Shown here: in pieces, positions 43,201 to 54,600 of the stretch | Numbering within the stretch: position 1 is the stretch's first letter | How the letters are laid out: each line of letters opens with the position of its first letter | Origin: Lepidurus packardi | Lineage: Eukaryota > Arthropoda > Branchiopoda > Notostraca > Triopsidae | DNA length: 64,000 nt | NCBI GenBank assembly: GCA_023053545.1 | Contig: JAKZAN010000007.1 | Span: 7,378,001 to 7,442,000, forward strand | Reading direction: 5' to 3' | Program-made: the position numbers and the translations under genes | Notes under the pieces: generated by a model | Told to the model about the DNA's origin: nothing | What the model saw: only the letters and a program-made list of their open reading frames with translations | The model's database searches: none

Positions 43201-45450
43201 GGGGTTCTCCTGTACTGGCTTCTAAAGGCTAGGTAAATGAGTCAGTGCAGGGTAGAGTACGTGGGTACGGAGAAAGATGAGAGAGCGAACATTGCACCAA
43301 AAACAGGGTCGTTGAACGCCATTATGCTCTTTTGTGTATGTCGTTCCAAGTATTGTGGGCAATTTGCGGCTTTTTATGCATTCAACAAGGGTCCTCCCTC
43401 ATCATAGAAAAGAAGTTAGCTTGCTTTAATAAAGGGGGGAATGGTAAATAAGGGAAGGGCTATGACGGCCAACCATAGAACTCCAGGGTGGGTTTTTCTT
43501 GCTTAGTTAAGCGTGGAGCCAAGTTAGAGTGGGCGTGAACCGGATGATGTTTATGTGTTCTGTGATCTAATCAGTAACTATTTTCACCTTGGTTTCCTTG
43601 CGCCAAAAGGAGATGATCTTAGCAACGCTCTTCCTTTTTTCTTTGTATGTTTTGGGAGGGGTGGGGGGTCAGGATTGAATTGGTTTTTATAGAGGGCATC
43701 GTAGGTCGGTAAAAAGCTAAAATAAACGACAGCATTTTTAAAATAATTCTTTAAAAAATCCCTCCTAGAAATGATACTGGGCGTGTACGAAAGATCTAGT
43801 AGTGAATCTCGGTCTGTAATGGAGATAATATTATTTAAAAGTACATGTGAGGACGCTCTTGCAGTATCTATTTTGCCTCCCCTTCGGGAAGCTTTATTGT
43901 ACAAGTTGGACAGAATAAGAAACGTCGTGAAGCTGGCTTTTCCGGGTGGACTTCAAAGGAAGTCTCAGGAGAGAAAGAAGTCCTCTTTTCTATGCAAAGT
44001 TCTGTTTGACTGTCTTTCTGCTCTGTCCATAGGAAAACACAAGCAGGAAAACCAAATTACATTTGCATGCTTTCCAATCTCGGCTATTCGGCCCTAATAG
44101 AATGCGCATTTTTTTCTTTTGTTTTCTTTTACTTCCTGGGAGATTTAAACTCAAACTTGACTTCAGTTGTGTCACTTTCCCTGATTTCAAGAAGTTATTT
44201 AGCGTCTTTTGAACAGTAGTTGACATCGCTGCTAAAGAACCCACATCTTCCCCTTTTCTTTCTTTCTTTATTTGCAATTTTCGATTCCAACGAATGAGAT
44301 TTCAACGAATGAGATTGAGATTGCAATGAATGACATTTGCGACTGAGATTTCAACGAATGCAATACATTATTGAACCTAATTACCTTCATTGTGCTACAT
44401 TGCAAAACTATTACTGGTCCCTAGGACTACTTATTTTAATAGCGAAGTTATTCCAATAAATACAATTTATTTTCAATTTACGGATTTTTTCCCCCAAGTT
44501 ATTAAGCCAGATTTCTACTTGCTGAGCTACAGGTAATACAACATAAATAGATTATATATAACATAAGTACAATACAACTGACTATACAAGAGGAATTGAT
44601 TGCGAAGCGTGCTTGACCTGCTCAAGCTGTGCTTCTGACAAATCTTGTTGACAAACACGAATATCCTGACTTACCTTTGAGTACAGAATATTATGATAGA
44701 GCTTGTCCGATTATTAATATATCCGTATACAACAAGCAGTAGGTCAATATGATACGATATGTACTACGCTGTGTAGCACGATAGTCACTCTAGCTTGATT
44801 TGCGCAGCTAGTTAAGAGGCTTAATTGCAGTTATACGTGATGTTTACGTTCTAGGTCCTACGCCGAGGTCGTAGGTATGTCATCTGTAACCGTAAAAAAA
44901 TGAAATGAAATGAACGCAATCATTTATCCCAAGTTTGTGTAACATCGTAGTAAGTGCGTATATCTGTGGAGGTTCGCTGCCAAACTTTAGGTCAAGCTAA
45001 AGGACTTACGAGTAAAGTCGACTTACTCCAATGGATGACTTTCTTTCCTTTCTCCCCGTCCCTTAAAACTTGACCGTCAGGACTCCAACGTCGTCTGTTT
45101 TTGCTAGCTACCTTTTGCCAGGATCCCCCAAGACCCTAACTATATTTCCGTGTTATAAATATATACATTTTTATTGCTCTAAAGACTTAGGCTCTAGCTG
45201 ACTATATTGTAGTTTTGCCGTAATAACGCTCTAAAACATTTTGTACAGTGGGATGCGGTACGACTGCTGGCTTTGCTCTGAGTAGCCGCCCTTTATGCGT
45301 CCCCGGAGACGTCGTTTCTTTAGGGGGTTTGGCCGTGGTCAGGGTACGGAACAAAAAAAATGTCGTCTGGCCAATTTGGGGTAGTTTTATGAAGAAATGT
45401 TGGGACCAGAGACTCGCTTTTTTTCTAGCCGTTAGTGTGTTAGGATCCCT
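37233..45450. other. Intergenic stretch, no supported gene
   Basis: It holds a (GA)n tract at about 39009-39028, a tandem cttgggaaggtcg near 40212-40240, a CA-rich tract near 42545-42578 and an imperfect 15-bp-type tandem repeat at 44283-44360. Open frames of up to 170 codons (minus strand 39546-40058) and 136 codons (minus 42068-42478) show no domain, no good start and no splice support. The last kilobase is AT-rich. Confidence 0.5.
44283..44360. repeat. Imperfect short tandem repeat
   Basis: The element TTTCAACGAATGAGA and close variants (TCCAACGAATGAGA, TTGCAATGAATGACA, TTTCAACGAATGCA) recurs about four times across 78 bp, interrupted by short variants. It lies in an AT-rich noncoding block. 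Confidence 0.6.
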
Positions 45451-46053
45451 TTATAACTTCCATGGGATATATGGCTGAGTTATCTCTCTTCTCTCTTTCC
45501 TTCCCTCTCTTGTGGGATATACAGTACCTCGTTTTGGCTGTAGGTTTGGGGGTATATTGCCTTGCAGACTGCAGTACCTAAAGGTCTGTTCTTTTGCATT
45601 AGTTGCATTACTGCCATACTGCCTCAGCGGAGAAGCTCGAAGGTTTCTGGGTGCATTATTGTTGTGGCCAAAAGCTTCTCTTATTTTTTTTCCTTGTTTA
45701 TTTCTCCCTTTACTCCCTCCCGGCGCTTTTGCTGTTATAGGAAAGGAGAATGAGTTCTGCCCTTTTCCTGTGGCCCTTTGGCGCGGGGCAGGGGCAGTAT
45801 AGTAATGTAATGCAGGGACTCGTAAAGCAAGACTTGTCACAGGTGTGCTGGGAGCATGTGTCTGACTTGTATGAGTTGTGACTGGAAGCGCCAAAGCCAT
45901 CAGCCTGATGGAAAGTGCTATAGCGGCAGTAGTTCGCCTTCTTCGCGCGGGGTCCTCGGCCGCTTTACACACAGAGACACACTCTTCGCAAATGACTCCC
46001 AACACTGCAGCTAACAGCAAATAGCTATCTCGCAGAAATGGGCTGGTCGGCAC
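45451..46053 (-). other. 200-codon minus-strand open frame, unassigned
   Basis: This frame has 200 codons without a stop in a GC-richer patch, but begins at a GTG rather than an ATG. The product starts with a hydrophobic stretch (YLLLAAVLGVICEECV) and is then rich in R, T and P, with no known domain. Signs of splicing were not found. It may be chance, part of an exon, or a noncoding RNA region. Confidence 0.12.
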
Positions 46054-49000
46054 TCACGCTCACTCACGTTCCCGCTAGTCACAAATATGACAAAATGTGG
46101 CCACCTTGTGTTATTAGCTAGACAACTGCCCATATATACTCGGGGGCTTTTCGGGACGTTTGCAACTTTGTTTTATTCCCTTTTTTTTAACTTTCCCGCT
46201 TTTGCTCCGGCTGGCTTGCTGCTCCTGCGTCATTGGAATCGCGCAACAAATTCCGTAGGGAAATAGTTTGGCTTTGGTTCTTATTATTACCCTGCAGCTG
46301 CTCAACACTTTCTTCTTCATTTTTTTAGTGTCCTGTTTTCTTGATAGAAATAAAGAAAGTATGGCGGAGCCGCAAGGAATATCGAGTCTTCTTTTTTTTC
46401 CCGACACTCTACCCAAAATGCTCTAATAGGTTTTGTACATGGGGCTACACGCTATCACTCACACATGACTGAGATTCGAATTTGGTGTGTGTGGTCACGG
46501 ACGCGGGTACTAATGGAAGAAAAGGTCCATATCTTTTTTTATTTCTTATTATTTTCTTTACCCTTCCTTCTCCGTCCAAAAAAACGTCGGGGGCGAACGT
46601 TGTTGTTGGTCGACAAGCTAGAGTTGAGGCGATCTTTTGTGCCATAGTTATGGGCTTTTTAGGCGTCCACAAAAGGTGTGACGTGACGCTATTGTGACAA
46701 GCTTTTGGCCTTTAGTGACCAAAGTTGGCCTTAGAGTCGCATTGCCAGCCACATCGTTACCATCCTTTTTTTGTTGTTGTTATTCCGAACCCTAGTTCCT
46801 CTTATGTGAATATGTGATTGTCCGTGAGAGACCTGTGTGGGATTGTTCCTCTCTTCTAACTCTTATGGACCAGTGTAGAAAAGGAGAGAGAAAAAGTCCC
46901 GCCAACTTGTATGAAAAAAAGAAATGAAAAGCTCGCAAAGAATCAGAAAGAAGACAGACATGCATAAGAGGGTGACAATCCCCCTCATATCTTAACCCTT
47001 TATTGCGTTAGTTATACTCTCTGTCTACCTTTTCTTTGCCCTTTTGGGTCGTGTTTAAAGCAGCTCCCGAAGCTTTTGTTGTCGCCGGAACGACGATGCA
47101 TAGAACGTTAGATATCAGAGGCGAGGCGACCCTTTAGAAAAAAGGCTGATGGCGATGCTTAAAAAGTTTGCTCTCTCTCCCTCTCTCGTGGCTCTTTCTC
47201 ACTTCTCCACGTACTGTCTTGCTTGCTCTAAGGATACCTAAAACTCAACAATGCATGTAGCTATAAATTAAAACTACTAATCCGACGCCTGCATTGCCAG
47301 CCCTTAAAGCATACAATAGCGAGCCAGCAAGACGTATAACTTATAACTGCTAACGTCTCATGGCATCCCGCAGAGATCTCAGGACTTTTTTTTCTATAAA
47401 GCGTGATTCGCTATTACGTTCTCTTTCGGGGGTAGTAACTTCGCATGATAATAGTAAATAAAAAGAAAAAAATACATACAAATGTGAATCTGGGACGTTA
47501 GAAGGTTAAAACTGCCAGATATAGTCATGCAGTGTTACAAAAATAAAAAATAAAAATTTGGGGAACCTGGTACCTTTTAAGATAATCAAATAGTGGCAAG
47601 TCTAACAATGAAATGGTAATACACAGTACGAAAGCGTAATTTGAAGGTAATTTATATTGTATAGTGTACATTTAGAAATACGTAATTCTAAACGGTGCCA
47701 CAAATACGACAATTTAACAAGGCTCATTCTTATGGCAAAAGTGTAATGACTTTTCACGTTGTACCTGGTAACTCTCTTCCAGGTACACTGCATTATGCAG
47801 TTACAATAACTGTAAAAATATTTTGTACACATTTTATAATATAGAAACAGAGTTTACAGGTTGGGTGTGAAAGTGAAGGAACTGTTGGAAAACGAATAAT
47901 TTTATAAACCACAACAGAGTAAACGGCGTTAACGAAAAATTTTGTATAAAATTAGAATTTTATTTCACTAAACATACAAATTACATAGAAATTATGCAAT
48001 AATTACACGATTATAGAAATTACGTATATTTTTTGTCCAATTTACGGACTATAAAAACAAAATTAGCCCAAGAAAGTGTTGGACCATTTAGTGTAAGGAT
48101 TTTCCCTTGACAATTGGATAAGTAGTGGCAAAACCCGCGTTGTAAATATCCTTGTAGATCGATAATATGATAATACCGATTAATATCGACCATAATATCG
48201 CTAATTACTGAGTTCCATGAAGAGGCACGCCAGTTAAATTTGAGCTTTTAGTTGTATAACTCGTACGCTTTACCTGGTCTTAAGAACGTTGAATAAACGA
48301 TTTCGGGTTATGATCTTTCCCCCCTACTACTGCCACCACCCCAAAATACTCCCTTGGGTTTGACTATTGTCAGGACAAGAGCTACAGCGCAATCCTTATC
48401 GATATGTTTTTTTTTCCCTTACTCGTTTCTTGGTTATCATTTATCGCTGCAGGTTAAGCCGGCTTATATTCTCTAACTGCAGTGCCACAGCACAGCACCC
48501 ACGATTCATTGTTGTCGAGTCCTTTTCTTGTACGTTCTGTTTGAGTTTCTTTTTCTTCGCGTTTTCCCCCTTTTGCTATCGAAGCAAGGAACGTTTTCTT
48601 TCTTGCAACTCCTAAGGAAGACTACGAAGCAGAATCTCGTGGGCATCCTTTGCTATGAGAAGTGGGACGCATCTTTTTTTCCGCTTCTGCTACCTCGCCG
48701 TTCTTTTTCTTGACATTTCTTCCCTTTTCTTAATGCTTAAGACTGATGTTTCCCAATCAAACAAGACCTCCTTTTATGTACAAAAGCGACAGAAAAAAAT
48801 GCTCTGGTCCATGTGTGCATTATACGCAATACAAACGTGTGATAGTGTATCTTTCTTATGTGGTTCCATGTCCTATAGGAGATGAGAATCGGGACCGGAA
48901 AGTCTGGAAGATCGCGTATAAGCGTATATAGACTCGCTTTGAGAAAGAGATTCTTTATCTCGCTTGTGAGTGTACCTCCGCCTTCCACGACATTATTACT

Positions 49001-49751
49001 CTACCACCTACTATATATAATCAGTAGCTCTTCGAGTAAATCTCACCACGTTGATATCTCAAGGATTTTGAGTCCCTTTTTGTTCGAAGGCTCCTTTATA
49101 GGGCGTCACCCGACTGGAAACTTATACAGCTCTAGACAGTATTACGTTGAAATGAAACCTTGCCTCCAAGTGCTAGATAGACCCTTTCTCTCTGTCTACT
49201 CTCTCTCTCTCTCTCTCTCGCTACTTGTCGCTACTCTATTGCCCAAGACGAGTGGACAATTATTGAGGCGCTTATTTGCATAAAGGGTACCCGATATTAC
49301 ATTCTCTGGCAAAACGCCGGATAGCAAAACGATTGAACTTTGGATATATAAGCTTTTTTGGGGCCTATTTTTTTCTTCCCTTGACTGTTTCTTATCGTTT
49401 GTATAGGGTGTCTGATGCCATTCGTGGCTTTTTCGGTTGCATCTATTGCAAGTTGCCGGATTTTTCTTGTCGCTCATCGCTCTCATAATGTCTCCATCGG
49501 AGTGAGCTAATGTGTTGGCGTGTCCCCCTGAGAACAAGCTCTATTTTTCTGTACTTTCTTATGGGGACTTTTGCTTGCAATGCTGCCCCGTTTGCCACAA
49601 TGCAGACTGTTCTCGGGTCCCACACATGATGACAAGCACAAGCGATTAGTGATGGATTGCATTTCATAAACAAGGCCTCATTCGCTCCATGACGACGTCA
49701 GCACTTTGACGCTCGCTCTAGGATTTCATTTTATTGTATTTTTGCTCCCAG
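46054..49751. other. Intergenic stretch with strongly AT-rich block
   Basis: Bases about 47240-48300 are markedly AT-rich with many ATTAC/TAAAT words and no long open frame, unlike the flanks. A (CT)n tract occupies about 49198-49219. No gene or RNA was recognised. Confidence 0.5.
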
Positions 49752-50032
49752 CAACTACACCCCCTCCCAACAAACAATATTTTAAAAAAGTTATACGAAA
49801 TTTAACAGCACCAGCGAATTTCACATTTTTATCCCAAAATCCGGTTCCATTTGTAAGGAGGGTAAATGGATGGACATTGTTAGCGTCAGAAGGAACTGTC
49901 GTAACTTGTTATCCTTGTAGCCAAGCCAATGTTCGTGCACTATATAGAAAGTTATATTATTTGGGATGTGAAGCGAGGTCAGAAGTTAACGTGCAGCGTG
50001 GAGCTTGTCCATTAACTTTTCTTCCCGATTAG
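49752..50032 (+). CDS. Candidate terminal exon, function unknown
   Basis: After an acceptor (attgtatttttgctcccag, ending 49751) a phase-1 frame reads TTPPPNKQYFKKVIRNL, NPVPFVRRVNGWTLLASEG, VVTCYPCSQANVRALYRKL and ends PLTFLPD with TAG at 50030-50032. Four cysteines are spread over the C-terminal half. Composition is protein-like and the splice site is good, but no donor exon could be assigned and I know no matching family. Another open frame (50005-50403) with a possible membrane segment follows in a different frame. Confidence 0.25.
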
Positions 50033-50633
50033 CTTATCAGGTGATGGGAGAAAAGTCAACAATAGACGCTGCCTTTTCAAAAGGGAAGCTGTCTTCAGTC
50101 TTTTTAGAAGGGACGATGAATGAGGTCCAGGGTTATGCATTACCAATGAGGTTGACCTGCTCACTGAGCTTAAGCTCGAGCACTGATACCCCAGCATCAT
50201 TTTTTTCTTATTTTTCTTATACATATAAAGGAAGCTGCAATCGTGTACTTTTTTGCTTAGGGAACGTACAACAATATTCCATAATCGCGCCCACCATTAT
50301 TGTCATCGTTTCCCTCTTTCTGGTGGTCAAAACCGTCAAAACCTCCCAATACTTCCTCAGGAAGGAGACAGGCGGTCTCCCGGTGTGGGATGTGGGGTTG
50401 TGAACGGAATGAATCGTTGGTCTCTCTCTCTTTTTTGTTCTTCTTTTGTATAATAGATTGTCTATACTGTGGCTTGAACCAGGCGGGTCGTAACAGGGAG
50501 AGTGAGCAGGAGGGTGAGAGAGTTATCAAGAGACCCGCGTTGGCGAGGGTCGAATATATACTATATGTACCAGATCAGGGAGCTGCTTCATGTCGGAGCT
50601 TTGGCGAAGGCAATGGGAATGAGATGTCGAATG

Positions 50634-51443
50634 TCACAGCACGAAACGATCTATCGTGGGTGTCGACACTGAGATGCAATTATTGTCGATGGGAGAATGG
50701 AAAGGCGGTCCATGCCGACCTGCCACCAACCTGATGGATGAGGGTTTGCCACTTGCACACACATCGCACACATGTATTCTTGGAGTAGAGAGGAGAGCTG
50801 TTACTATAGTTACGACAAGCAACGGACCCCCGAACGAAAAAAAAAGAAACAAAACAACAACCCCAAAAAGGACTCTTGAGCTACCGAGTCGGATAAAAAC
50901 AGAGCCAGAAATGTAAAAAATAAAATAAAAAGGTAAAAAGAGCGAGTGTGTGTAAGCATTGCAGCTGGGGAATTGCTTCATATGAAAAAGAAAAGCAAAA
51001 ACTGCGTGCCAGACATATTTAGAAGACTTTTGCGTCCAGGCATTTCTTTTTTTTACTTCAAGAAGCCTTAATTGGGAGTTTGATTGATATTTATGGAGTA
51101 GTAAAAGGTCTTTGGGACGCGTCAAATTTGAGCAAGTGTTATAATATGTGTAACTTTGTACGTACATTGATGTTAGCGTTCTCACGCATCTCTTACAGCT
51201 AACACACGAAGTGTTAAAGACGTGGCAAGACGGGTCCGTTGAAAGCTGTGGTCCGGCATCCCCCTCAAATCTTCTTATGGGAATGTATTGCTTATTAGAG
51301 AGACGGTTCGCGATGGAAAGAAGGTTCTTCCTAGGAGGCAATCGAGCATTTGTTAGTCTTGTAAGGGAATCTGGTGCCCCTGGTGCATAACCATGCCAAG
51401 CTTTTGTCAGGAGCCTTTCGAGTTCACACGCTGGTGGTGTCAC
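50634..51443 (-). other. 269-codon minus-strand open frame, unassigned
   Basis: This is the longest open frame in the window outside a recognised gene. It opens at a GTG. The first ATG is about 90 codons in (MYVQSYTYYN). The translation has clustered cysteines (CHVFNTSCVSCKRC) and then two or three hydrophobic stretches (FLPFYFIFYISGSVFI, VLFGVVVLFLFF, GPLLVVTIVTALL), which would suit a membrane protein. In this base composition such a length is unlikely by chance. No domain was recognised. It may be a lineage-specific gene, a spliced exon or a bias artefact. Confidence 0.2.
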
Positions 51444-51451
51444 TTGCCCAC

Positions 51452-51685
51452 AGACTCCGCCCCCTTTATTTAAATTTGTTTTCGTTTGAGTTTGGTATTT
51501 TATCCTTGTTTGTTAAGCCATTTAAGTACGGCGTGAATCTTTTTTTACTCCGTCAGAAAAGGACAACCTAGAGACTCCGCCCCCTTTCTTTGTTGAAATT
51601 CTATTTATTTTGTATTCCCCCTCGTTTGTTAATCCAGTTAAGTTTTGCCGTGAGTTTGTAAAGCGTGACAAAAGGACAGTCGAGG
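51452..51685. repeat. Diverged tandem duplication, about 120-bp unit
   Basis: Unit one starts at 51452 and unit two at 51572. Both begin AGACTCCGCCCCCTTT, then share a T-rich middle, a TTGTTAA-CCA-TTAAGT block and a GTCAGAAAAGGACA / GTGACAAAAGGACA end. The copies differ by many substitutions and small indels, so the duplication is old or diverging fast. Confidence 0.7.
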
Positions 51686-54600
51686 AAAAGTCCTGGTGCG
51701 AAGCTTTGTTGCCTGCCCAGTTGGCGTTCTTTTCTTCCTGACACAAAAAAGTTTTTGATCTCCCTAACGATCCTTGGTGTCTTCAGCTGTTGATAATGGG
51801 TCCCGGGGCTAAGCAAGGGAAGTTCCGTCTGCACCGACTTTTGCTATGTGTGGGATGCTGTGGAACTCGTCGAACTCGTTGCCAGTAAAGCTTTTTTGGC
51901 ATTATAGTAAGTTGTGAATGCGGTCAGGAGAGAGAGAGAGAGAGAAGCTAAAAGTGGCGTTTCCTCAGTTTTTTCAGGCCCATGCGGCGGTGCCCCGGCA
52001 AGCTTGACAGGCGAAAAGTCCGAGACTTGATTAATGACTTGAAGCATTAAGGTCCCATTGACAAAAAGCGGAAGCCCTACACGGATGACTTGACTGCCAA
52101 TTGTTTTAGCTTTATATCCCCTTGAAAACAGAGCATTTATTTCTTGATGGCCTCTCGCGCGCAACTTGCCAACGCTTAATTCCCCACCACCAGAGTCGGG
52201 CTCCTTTTTTTATTTTATCTTGTATGTCTCTTTTCTTATATTCTTTTTATTTTATTCTTGCAAAAGCTAGGCGGTCTACTACGAAAGGCTAAGCCTCAAC
52301 ACAAGGGTATAGGTATGCTTTTTTGAGTAAAACGTGGAAACAAAAGCGCGCAAAAAATTCTGTAATTTTTTATTTTGTGTGTGTGCCTGTTTGCATGCCT
52401 AAACAATTTGAGTTTTGTGATGATTGCTTTTTGATGTGTTGGCCATCCGGGACTACCGTAATAATTGTTGGAACATCTGTTCTGGAATCTTCAATGCGTT
52501 GTTAATTAATCACACTCCTAGACCAGCAAACCGTTTCTTTTGACAGGGCAGGAAACGCGCATGAGGCAAGTCTCACTCTTTTTCCTTAAAGAAATACAGA
52601 AAAAATTAGCCTGCGAAAGCTTTTGAAGCCCCTGAAACGCTCTTGCCAACCACTTGGACAAGCCGCCGAGCGTATGCAAAAGAGACTTAGGGAATCTTAG
52701 GAAAACGGGGGCTTATTTTCTGCACGGTAACATGTATGTATGTAGAGGGCTTGTCATGTCCTCGAAACACTTGCGCTGATTATTTTCTTATATACAAAGG
52801 TCAAAACCAGCTTAGGTAGCAAACACTCGCTAATATAAACGATTCACGTAGAACGCTTGGGTACTGTTACCTGAAATAAAAAAGAAGATAATCTTGCCGT
52901 GAATGGAAAGTACTTAACCGAGCTAAAGCTGCGGAATTTCAAAGCGGCAACGCAAAAAAAGCAACGATTCATTCACTTTTCGATTTATTTTATTATTATT
53001 TTTTTTAAAGCGGAGAACGTTTTTACCCGAACTGCCTTCTAGTATTGCTGAGTGACCCCAGAGCTTTTAGGAGTCCCTTGTCGCCACGGCGACTTTGTAA
53101 AAGTATTTTGGATTATCATAGAGAGGGATAATGGAGAGAATCGTGATGATCGTTCTCTCCTCGGAGAATTGAGATAGTTCTCGCAGCATAGTTGGTGTCC
53201 TGGGGTCCTTGCGTGCACATGGCTAGCATTCGCAATTTACTAGCGTTGACGTTCCTGTTCTCCACTGGGGTATATAGGAACGACCACAATTTGGAGGGGG
53301 TCAGTATCCCCAAAAAAAAACTCCTGATGCGACATTATGGTCACGTAGTCCCCCCCCTTGATCCATGTGTGTGCTCTACTTGTGTCTTTTTTCACTAAGG
53401 GACATTTATAAAACCAGGATAGATCAATTTATATCTGTATGATAAAAAAATATGACCCCCCGTATTACCCGGTTCACTAAATGCTTATAGCCAGGGGTGA
53501 ATTTATAGCGTTTCTACCAATTTTCCCCATTTGTGTGCGCAAGACGAGAAGGTAAAGGCGCAATAATAACTTGAATCAAATGTCACAACTCTCCTGTCAG
53601 ACAAAAAGGAATCCCGGGGAAGTATGAGCTAAGAAAAGTATTCTTGGCTTGGACGGTTTTGGCAATGCCGAGCCGAAAAGGAAAGCAAGCCAAGATGGTC
53701 GCAAAAGAGGCGTTTCTCCCATCCTTGGCATAAGTGAAAAGGGAATTAGACAAAGGCACTCGGAAGACAATAGGAACAATGCGCAGGTGCTAAATCCGTC
53801 CCTTTGTTATTCAAAGAGAAGAATGGAAGGAAGGGGCTTCGCCCAGTGGTCCTCGGGAAGACGATTGCTCATTGGTTGCATCTTGCGTGAGCAAGCTCGC
53901 CGAGGAGCACAAAAGAAAAACCGCGGGAGTTGCCTCGTGGAATAAGCAAACGACGTTGTTGGGGGGGAGCGGGAGGGAAGGGACTTCTTGTTCCCTCCCC
54001 AAGAATTTTCCCGAAACGCAAGGACTACAATAGCCTGCCAGCTCGTCCTGCCTCTGCTATTGTTCCTGCGCTGACTTGAAAAGAAAGGTTTGTCCTTTGC
54101 CAAAAAGCTAAGGCGCCGCCGCCACTGCCGTCTTTTCTTGCCCGCCCGCTTCACGACCAGCAAAATGTGTGGCAGGACGCCCATGACGCCCTCCTTTTCA
54201 TCGTGATGGACGCCCCACACATATCGACCAACCTGTCTTCTTGTTTGTTCCTGGTTCCTACTTCTTTTTTGTTTTGTTTCTTTTAGAAAGATTATGCTTT
54301 TAAACAACTTCCTCTGAATACAAAAGGTGCTAAAGAATTACGTGAAAGTTGGTGTACTATAGAGATAATATAATACAGCTTAAGCCGGGGCAGAACATTC
54401 CGTCAAATCGTCATTTTCCATGAATCCTTCGTTACTTGCTGCGCATTTACGAAGCCACGATTAATCCACCCGATACGAAGAGGCTGCAATCTCACCAGTG
54501 TTTCCAAAGTGTCGGCGGAAAAGCGATCTTGGCCTAGATCATTCTGGATTCACTTGGTAGATTGTAATCCCTAATTAAATGGAATAGGAAATTGTAAGGA

